Under the pieces are notes generated by a model. It had not been told where the DNA came from, searched no databases, and saw only the letters and a program-made list of their open reading frames with translations. A stretch of 64,000 nucleotides of DNA from Rhodobacteraceae bacterium KLH11 (lineage in GTDB: Bacteria > Pseudomonadota > Alphaproteobacteria > Rhodobacterales > Rhodobacteraceae): assembly GCA_000158135.1 (NCBI GenBank), contig DS999531.1:576775-640774 (forward strand). The letters run 5' to 3'. How positions within the stretch are numbered: the first letter of the stretch is position 1; each line of letters opens with the position of its first letter. The position numbers and the translations under genes are program-made. Shown one piece after another: positions 57,842 through 64,000 of the stretch.

Positions 57842-58126
57842 TTGACCACCAATACCTTTACTGACATCCCAAACACGGATGCCCTTTCCCAGTTCAGCAA
57901 TCCCGGCCATCGGCTTTGAAAACAGCTGGCCAATCCACCAGATTGCGTCACATCCGCCCCATATGAGGCGAACCCCTGTCATGAATGTGGCAAAAAATGG
58001 GCCGAAACACAAGGTAAACGTGGATTTTCACGCCTCAACCGCTTGGGAATTATAAACAATTTTTGACGCCAGGAGATATTGATCCAACCAGGGAAACAAT
58101 ACTGCACGCGTCCCGGCAAGGGGCCT

Positions 58127-59785
58127 TTAGCCCCGGTCGCGCCAGCGGTTCACAATCGGATAGCGCCGATCCAGCCAGAAGGCCCGCGGCGTCAGGCGTG
58201 TGCCCGGTGCAGACTGGAAGCGTTTGTATTCACTGATGTAAATCAGATGCTCGACCCGCCGCGCTTCGACCTCGTCAAACCCTGCGGCCACGCAATCCGC
58301 GATCGAACCGTCCTGATCCACCAGAATGTCCAGAATGGCATCCAGAACCGGGTAATCGGGTAGGCTGTCGCTGTCTTTCTGATCTTCGCGCAGCTCGGCG
58401 CTGGGGGGTTTGTCGATGACAGAGGGGCGAATGACCTCGCCTGCGGGGCCCATCATCCAGTCGCGATGATTGGCGTTGCGCCAGCGGCAGGTTTCAAACA
58501 CGCGGGTTTTATAGAGGTCCTTGATCGGATTATAGCCGCCGTTCATGTCGCCATAGATCGTGGCATAACCTACGGCGACCTCGGATTTGTTGCCGGTGGT
58601 CAGCAGCATCTCGCCGAATTTGTTCGAGATCGCCATCAGCAGCAGCCCACGCAGGCGGGACTGGATGTTTTCTTCGGTCAGGTCCTCATCCTGCCCGGCA
58701 AACAGGGGGGCCAGCGTGTTCGTGACCGCAGCGCGACCCTCGGAAATCGGGACAAAATCGTAATGCACGCCCAGCGCTTTGGCGACGGCCTCGGCATCAT
58801 CCAGCGAGCTTTGGCTGGTATATTCCGAGGGCAGCATGACACAGCGCACATTCCCGGCCCCGATGGCATCCACCGCAATGGCCGCCACCAGCGCCGAATC
58901 CACGCCGCCTGACAGCCCCAGCACCACCTTGCCGAACCCGGTCTTGCCCATGTAGTCGCGCAGGGATTGCACCATCGCGCGATAGTCCTGTTCCCACGTG
59001 TCGGGCTGCGGCACCACCTCGGCGGGGGTGATCCGCCAGCCGTCATCGCCGCGCTCCAGATCGATGGTGCAAACGGCCTCGTCAAAAACGGGCATGCGGA
59101 AGGCAAGCTCTCCGCCCGGATTCAACCCGAATGTGGCACCGTCAAAGACCTGATCATCCTGACCGCCCACCATGTTCAGATAGATCACCGGCAGGCCGGT
59201 TTCGACCGTGCGCGCCACCATGTGGTTCAGCCGGATATCGTATTTGTCGCGAAAATAGGGTGAGCCGTTGGGGATCAACAGGAACTCGGCCCCGGTTTCT
59301 TCCAGCGTTTCGGCAACATCCTCGTGCCAGCCGTCTTCACAGATCGGGCTGCCGATCCGGATATTGCCCACGGCATAGGGCCCGCCCATCGGGCCCGCAT
59401 CATAGAGGCGCACTTCGTCAAACACGGTCTCATTGGGCAGGTGATGTTTCAGCGCCTTGCTGACGATCCGGCCCCCCTTGAGGATCAGGTAGGCGTTATA
59501 AAGCTTACCGTCCTCGAACCACGGCCCGCCAATGGCCAGGGCGGGGCCATCGGCACAATCCCGGGCCAGCGCCTGTACGGCGTCCATCGCGGCGTGGTGA
59601 AAAGCCGGTTTCAGCACCAGATCCTGTGTGTTGTAGCCGGTGATGAACATCTCGGGCAGGGCCACCAGATCCGCCTGTGCCGTGCGCCCTTGCTGCCACG
59701 CGGCTTTCGCCTTGGCGGCATTTCCTTCGATATCCCCGACAATGGGGTTCAGCTGTGCCAGAGTGATGCGGAAACCGTCGGCCAT
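58127..59785 (-). CDS. nadE: Glutamine-dependent NAD+ synthetase
   Basis: 552 residues. N-terminal nitrilase/CN-hydrolase domain (about 1-260; catalytic Glu in ALPEMFITGY, Lys in LKHHLPNE, Cys in PICEDGWHE) releases ammonia from glutamine; C-terminal NAD synthase domain has the ATP PP-loop SGGVDSALVAAI (about 290-301). Converts deamido-NAD to NAD. Last step of the pathway begun by nadD at 42.6 kb. Confidence 0.96.
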   Translation of the reverse strand: MADGFRITLAQLNPIVGDIEGNAAKAKAAWQQGRTAQADLVALPEMFITGYNTQDLVLKPAFHHAAMDAVQALARDCADGPALAIGGPWFEDGKLYNAYLILKGGRIVSKALKHHLPNETVFDEVRLYDAGPMGGPYAVGNIRIGSPICEDGWHEDVAETLEETGAEFLLIPNGSPYFRDKYDIRLNHMVARTVETGLPVIYLNMVGGQDDQVFDGATFGLNPGGELAFRMPVFDEAVCTIDLERGDDGWRITPAEVVPQPDTWEQDYRAMVQSLRDYMGKTGFGKVVLGLSGGVDSALVAAIAVDAIGAGNVRCVMLPSEYTSQSSLDDAEAVAKALGVHYDFVPISEGRAAVTNTLAPLFAGQDEDLTEENIQSRLRGLLLMAISNKFGEMLLTTGNKSEVAVGYATIYGDMNGGYNPIKDLYKTRVFETCRWRNANHRDWMMGPAGEVIRPSVIDKPPSAELREDQKDSDSLPDYPVLDAILDILVDQDGSIADCVAAGFDEVEARRVEHLIYISEYKRFQSAPGTRLTPRAFWLDRRYPIVNRWRDRG

Positions 59786-59937
59786 TTTGCCCTCTTGCCC
59801 TCGTCAGTCTTTCAGGGATTTAGCAGATCACAGCGCGAGTAAAAGGCAAATGCGGCAAAAGCCGTTGCTCTGTCCCCGGGGGTATCCTAGTTTTGCGCCA
59901 ACAAAGACATGTTGAGAACCCGCAGGCAGGTATACCC

Positions 59938-61416
59938 ATGAACGCGATCCGCACTTCCCTAATCGCTGCCACGATCACCGCGATGGCTTCTTTTGCGGCG
60001 GCCCAGCAGGACGGTCAGGTCATCATCGCCGATGATGATGTGGGCGGCGTTTACGAGGGCACGTTCGAAAACGGCCTGCGCCACGGAACCGGCACCTATC
60101 GGCTGCCCAGCGGGTTTGAATATTCCGGCCAGTGGGTCGAGGGTGAGATTCAGGGTCAAGGTATTGCGCGCTATGCCAACGGCTCGGTCTATGAAGGCGC
60201 GTTTGTCAAAGGTCAGCCCGAGGGGCGCGGCAAGATCGTTTTTGTGAATGGGCAAACCTATGAGGGCGACTGGGCCAATGGGGCGATCAACGGGACCGGT
60301 ATCGCGGTGTATACAAACGGGCTGCGCTATGAAGGTGGCTTCAAGGACGCCAAACATCACGGTCAGGGCATGCTGACCGATCCCAACGGGTATGTCTATG
60401 ACGGCGATTGGGTTGACGGAAGCAAGGATGGCAACGCCAGGATCACCTATGCAGATGGCAGCACATATGACGGGGCCGTACAGGCCGGGCTGCGCCATGG
60501 TCAGGGCAGCCAGGTCTGGATTGACGGGGTCACCTATGACGGGTCATGGGCCAGGGATCAAATGGCCGGAACCGGTCGTCTGGTACAGCCCAACGGCGAT
60601 GTTTACGAAGGTGATCTTGTCGACAACCGCCGTCAGGGCAAGGGCAAGTCCACCTATGCCAATGGCTCGACCTATGAAGGCGACTATGCCGATGACCAGC
60701 GCCACGGTCAGGGCGCGTATACCAGCGGCGACGGCTTTCGGTATACCGGCAACTGGCAGCAGGGTCAGATCGAGGGGCTGGGTGAGATGATCTATCCCGA
60801 TGGGTCGGTCTATATCGGTGATTTTCAGGCCGACCTGCCCCATGGCAAGGGGCAGACCAACTATCCTGACGGGTCGGTTTATGATGGCGACTGGATCGCG
60901 GGCGTATTCGAAGGCTCGGGCACCGCGACATATCCGAACGGCACCGTCTACACCGGCCAGTTCAGAAACGCGCGCAGCCATGGCAAGGGCGTGCTGACCT
61001 TCGCCAACGGCTATCGCTATGACGGGGACTGGGTAGATGGCATCCGGCAAGGCACAGGCAAGGCGACCTTTCCCGACGGAACCGTCTACGATGGCGATTT
61101 CCAGAACGGCAAGCGCCAGGGCAAGGGAACACTGACCCAACCCGGCGGCTACAGCTATACCGGTGACTGGCTTGACGGCAAGATCACCGGCTTTGGCACC
61201 GCCACCTATGAGACGGGGGATGTCTACGAAGGCAATTTCCTTGAGAACAAGCGCCATGGTGACGGCACAATGCGGTTTGCTGGCGGAGAGGTCGAAACGG
61301 GCGTCTGGGAAAACGACACACTGGCGACCGAGGCCGAGGCGCCAACACCCGATACAGCTACAGAAACCCCCGAGCCTGAACCCCAACCCGAAAGCACCGA
61401 GGCCAGCGACGGCTGA
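59938..61416 (+). CDS. Exported MORN-repeat protein
   Basis: 492 residues from ATG 59938. Signal peptide (NAIRTSLIAATITAMASFAAAQ). Eighteen tandem MORN repeats of 23 residues follow (consensus Y-x-G-D/E-W/F-x-x-G-x-x-x-G-x-G-x-x-x-Y-x-x-G), from about residue 36 to 455, then a P/E/T-rich acidic tail. In eukaryotes MORN proteins bind membranes or act as scaffolds; in bacteria the role is unknown. Periplasmic/surface location inferred. Confidence 0.9.
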   Translation: MNAIRTSLIAATITAMASFAAAQQDGQVIIADDDVGGVYEGTFENGLRHGTGTYRLPSGFEYSGQWVEGEIQGQGIARYANGSVYEGAFVKGQPEGRGKIVFVNGQTYEGDWANGAINGTGIAVYTNGLRYEGGFKDAKHHGQGMLTDPNGYVYDGDWVDGSKDGNARITYADGSTYDGAVQAGLRHGQGSQVWIDGVTYDGSWARDQMAGTGRLVQPNGDVYEGDLVDNRRQGKGKSTYANGSTYEGDYADDQRHGQGAYTSGDGFRYTGNWQQGQIEGLGEMIYPDGSVYIGDFQADLPHGKGQTNYPDGSVYDGDWIAGVFEGSGTATYPNGTVYTGQFRNARSHGKGVLTFANGYRYDGDWVDGIRQGTGKATFPDGTVYDGDFQNGKRQGKGTLTQPGGYSYTGDWLDGKITGFGTATYETGDVYEGNFLENKRHGDGTMRFAGGEVETGVWENDTLATEAEAPTPDTATETPEPEPQPESTEASDG

Positions 61417-61423
61417 CCCGGCC

Positions 61424-62089
61424 CTACCACGGCACGGGCTGCCCGGCCCAATCAAAGAACCCGCCCGTATCAGCGGGGTGCAGCCCGTTGAGCACCGCCA
61501 GCAAATTGGCGGCGGCCTCTTCGGGCGCGACGGCCGGGTGGCGGCCAAGGTATTTCTCCGTAAAGGCGGTTTTGACCGTCCCGGGATGCAGGGCCACACA
61601 GAGCGCCTGTTTATGCGTGCGTTTCAGCTCGATCGCGGCCGTATGAGCGATCTGATTCACAGCAGCCTTGGCCGCGCGATAACTGACCCAACCGCCAAGC
61701 CGGTTATCGCCGATCGATCCAACCCGCGCTGAAAGCACGGCAATCACTGACCGCCGGTCGCGGGGCAGCAAACGCTGCGCGTGCTTCAAAACCAGCGCAG
61801 GCCCGACCGCATTCAGTGCAAACTGATCCATCATCGCCTGCGCAGTGACCGCCCGCATCGATTTCTCGGGCCCGGCTCCGGCGATCTCAAGCGCCCCGGA
61901 CGCCACGATGATCAGATCAAACGGACCTGCAAGCGCGGCCAGCATGGGCTCGGCCACGTCCGGGCGGGTCAGGTCAAACCCGTGCACCGATCTGGACAGG
62001 CATCTGACCGTTATACCCCGCGCCTGCAGATGTTCGCGCAGCGCGCTGCCAATGCCGCCGGACGCCCCGATGATCAACGCCGTTTCCAT
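61424..62089 (-). CDS. SDR-family oxidoreductase
   Basis: 221 residues from ATG 62089 (ATG chosen over the longer frame). Rossmann GASGGIGSAL (8-17), catalytic Ser in VLSARVG, YxxxK intact as YRAAKAAV. CsgA-like/C-factor-type short SDR. Cofactor and substrate unknown. Convergent with the MORN gene and divergent from leuA. Confidence 0.88.
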   Translation of the reverse strand: METALIIGASGGIGSALREHLQARGITVRCLSRSVHGFDLTRPDVAEPMLAALAGPFDLIIVASGALEIAGAGPEKSMRAVTAQAMMDQFALNAVGPALVLKHAQRLLPRDRRSVIAVLSARVGSIGDNRLGGWVSYRAAKAAVNQIAHTAAIELKRTHKQALCVALHPGTVKTAFTEKYLGRHPAVAPEEAAANLLAVLNGLHPADTGGFFDWAGQPVPW

Positions 62090-62197
62090 GCCGTCAGAAT
62101 TAGAGGAAAACACCCGCGCTTCAACAGCTGTTGAAAATCCGGCCCCGCTTAATTTCCCGCTTTTCATTCGCGCCATGCGTTGTATAAGCTCAACCCC

Positions 62198-62284
62198 ATG
62201 ATCAACCGCGCAGATATCCCTTTGACTGCCACCGCCCTTTGCGGTGCGTCGCTGCGTGGCCTACTGATCCTAATCCGCCTCTGA
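62198..62284 (+). CDS. leuA leader peptide
   Basis: 28 codons from ATG 62198 encode a peptide ending SLRGLLILIRL; the last nine codons hold four Leu (CTA, CTG, CTA, CTC) and two Ile. Two of the Leu codons are the rare CTA in this high-GC genome, as expected of a translation-timing attenuator. The stop TGA lies inside the hairpin at 62278-62313. It lies 80 bases before leuA. Confidence 0.7.
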   Translation: MINRADIPLTATALCGASLRGLLILIRL

Positions 62285-62329
62285 GCGTGCCATCCGGCGC
62301 GCCCGCTCAGAGGAGGACGCCCGCGCGCC
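62278..62329 (+). promoter_or_regulatory. Leader attenuation hairpins of leuA
   Basis: CCTCTGAGCG (62278-62287) pairs exactly with CGCTCAGAGG (62304-62313). A second stem, GGCGCGC (62296-62302) with GCGCGCC (62323-62329), overlaps it so that only one can form fully. A ribosome stalled on the leader Leu codons would decide between them. No T-run follows, so the mechanism may act on translation of leuA rather than classical termination. Confidence 0.6.
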
Positions 62330-62363
62330 ATAGGCTTTAGGACAGAAGAAGAAAGAGAACCCC

Positions 62364-63932
62364 ATGACAAACGTGACCGACCAAGACCGCGTCGTGATCT
62401 TCGATACCACTTTGCGCGACGGCGAGCAGAGCCCCGGCGCCACCATGACCCATAACGAAAAGCTGGAAATTGCCGAGCTTCTGGATGAGATGGGTGTTGA
62501 TATCATCGAGGCCGGCTTTCCCATCGCGTCCGAGGGCGACTTCAGGGCGGTGTCCGAGATCGCCGAGCGGTCGAAAAACAGCCGCATCTGCGGGCTGGCC
62601 CGCGCCAATTTCGCCGATATCGACCGGTGTTGGGAGGCGGTGAAACACGCCCGCAAGAACCGCATTCACACCTTCATCGGCACCTCTCCGCTGCACCGCG
62701 CCATTCCAAACCTGACAATGGACGAAATGGCCGAGAAGATCCACGAAACCGTCAGCCACGCGCGCAACCTGTGCGAAAACGTGCAATGGTCGCCAATGGA
62801 TGCGACGCGGACGGAATGGGATTACCTGTGCCGCGTGATCGAGATTGCGATCAGGGCCGGGGCAACCACGATCAATATCCCCGATACCGTGGGCTATACC
62901 GCGCCGATGGAAAGCGCCGATCTGATCAAGTGGCTGATCGAGACGGTTCCGGGCGCGGATGAGGTGGTCTTTGCCACCCATTGCCATAACGATCTGGGCA
63001 TGGCGACCGCGAACTCGCTGGCTGCGGTTGCGGGCGGGGCGCGTCAGATCGAATGCACGATCAACGGTCTGGGTGAACGTGCGGGCAACACGGCGCTGGA
63101 AGAGGTGGTGATGGCACTGCGCACCCGCAACGACATCATGCCGTGGCATACGGGCATCGACACCACCAAGATCATGCATATTTCGCGACGGGTCGCGACA
63201 GTGGCGGGCTTTCCGGTGCAGTTCAACAAGGCCATCGTCGGCAAGAACGCCTTTGCCCATGAAAGCGGCATCCATCAGGACGGGATGCTGAAGAACCGCG
63301 AGAATTTCGAGATCATGCGGCCCGAGGATATCGGCCTGTCGGGCACTTCCTTGCCATTGGGCAAGCACTCAGGCCGTGCCGCACTGCGCGACAAGCTGGA
63401 GACGCTGGGCTATGAGGTTGGCGACAACCAGCTCAAGGATATCTTTGTGCGCTTCAAGGATTTGGCCGACCGCAAGAAAGAGGTCTTCGACGATGACCTC
63501 ATCGCGCTGATGACCCTGGATGAGGCCGACGATTATCTGCAACTGGTGTCAATGAAGGTGACCTGCGGCACAGGGGGTCAGGCAGAATCGACGGTCGAAC
63601 TGGAGATGGACGGTGAGGACGTGATCGCCACCGAACATGGCGACGGGCCGGTCGATGCAACGTTCAGGGCGATCCGGGCGATCTATCCGAACAAGGCGCA
63701 TCTGCAGCTGTATCAGGTACATGCGGTGACCGAAGGGACCGACGCGCAGGCCACGGTGTCGGTGCGTCTGGAAGAGGATGGCATGATCGCCACCGGCCAG
63801 TCGGCAAATACCGACACGGTTGTGGCCTCGGCCAAAGCCTATATCCATGCGCTGAACCGACTGATCATGCGTCGCGAGAAAGCCGGCCCCGGCGCAGACA
63901 CGCGTGAGATCAGCTATAAAGATCTGACCTGA
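62364..63932 (+). CDS. leuA: 2-isopropylmalate synthase
   Basis: 522 residues. First committed step of leucine synthesis: acetyl-CoA plus 2-oxoisovalerate. HMGL-like TIM barrel (DTTLRDGEQSPG at 16-27; HCHNDLGMATANSLAA metal site), the linker, then the C-terminal LeuA_dimer allosteric domain (about 390-510) where leucine binds. RBS region GAAGAAAGAG precedes ATG 62364; regulated by the leader just upstream. Confidence 0.97.
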   Translation: MTNVTDQDRVVIFDTTLRDGEQSPGATMTHNEKLEIAELLDEMGVDIIEAGFPIASEGDFRAVSEIAERSKNSRICGLARANFADIDRCWEAVKHARKNRIHTFIGTSPLHRAIPNLTMDEMAEKIHETVSHARNLCENVQWSPMDATRTEWDYLCRVIEIAIRAGATTINIPDTVGYTAPMESADLIKWLIETVPGADEVVFATHCHNDLGMATANSLAAVAGGARQIECTINGLGERAGNTALEEVVMALRTRNDIMPWHTGIDTTKIMHISRRVATVAGFPVQFNKAIVGKNAFAHESGIHQDGMLKNRENFEIMRPEDIGLSGTSLPLGKHSGRAALRDKLETLGYEVGDNQLKDIFVRFKDLADRKKEVFDDDLIALMTLDEADDYLQLVSMKVTCGTGGQAESTVELEMDGEDVIATEHGDGPVDATFRAIRAIYPNKAHLQLYQVHAVTEGTDAQATVSVRLEEDGMIATGQSANTDTVVASAKAYIHALNRLIMRREKAGPGADTREISYKDLT

Positions 63933-64000
63933 TCGCCAGCAACGGAGGGGCTCCCGCACCCGCGGCAGCCCGGCTGCGCCGGGCAACCTTGCGGCTTTGG

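Noticed and set aside
60040..61300. CRISPR-like periodicity
   Set aside because: The 69-base periodicity is that of protein MORN repeats with varying codons, not identical repeats with unique spacers.

Overview
The window is chromosomal DNA from an alphaproteobacterium, most likely the Rhodobacteraceae (Roseobacter group). This is inferred from the high-GC style of the housekeeping genes, an archaeal-type class I lysyl-tRNA synthetase (lysK), an NDUFS4-like complex I accessory subunit, a tesA/ybbA/ybbP cluster, a HlyC-like acyltransferase next to a Hint-domain protein, and closest recalled family resemblances. No rRNA operon, CRISPR array or replication origin is seen. Two tRNA genes are present, tRNA-Thr(GGT) and tRNA-Val(TAC).

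Layout. 1-5.77 kb is a mobile region next to tRNA-Thr: a large serine recombinase whose 3' end runs antisense through the tRNA and which is broken by one extra base in a homopolymer, a small divergent resolvase, a GNAT-like protein, an IS3-type element with an unusual 84-bp perfect inverted repeat, and a decayed tyrosine integrase. 5.77-17.26 kb is ordinary core: dacF-like carboxypeptidase, HAD hydrolase, clpS, an RsmC-like methyltransferase, an SDR, hemF, then a HlyC-like acyltransferase translationally coupled to a VCBS/Hint protein, modABC, and a class V aminotransferase. After tRNA-Val lies an integrase stump. 17.7-27.04 kb holds uvrB, the NDUFS4-like gene, clpB, pyrF, uspA and small genes.

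27.2-37.7 kb is an accessory patch. It has a broken outer-membrane-type gene, the right half of an IS630 transposase fused in frame to an RTX C-terminus, a 1198-residue secreted-type metallophosphoesterase with duplicated modules, an AraC-type regulator divergent from a pair of DUF1254/DUF1214 proteins, and the left half of an IS630 transposase. The two IS halves face outward from the cargo like the inner ends of an eroded composite element.

37.8-64 kb returns to core: lysK, fosX-like, terB-like, PBP4 (dacB), nadD, MOSC, ettA flanked by two AT-rich orphan genes (one an Imm11-like immunity protein), an L,D-transpeptidase, cspA, tesA with divergent ybbA-ybbP, an Rrf2 regulator, a gamma-glutamylcyclotransferase-like gene, gltX, a Tat-exported MBL hydrolase, a DadA-like oxidase, nadE, an exported 18-repeat MORN protein, an SDR, and leuA preceded by a 28-codon leader peptide and competing hairpins typical of attenuation.

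All family assignments come from reading motifs and remembered family features; no database search was run.
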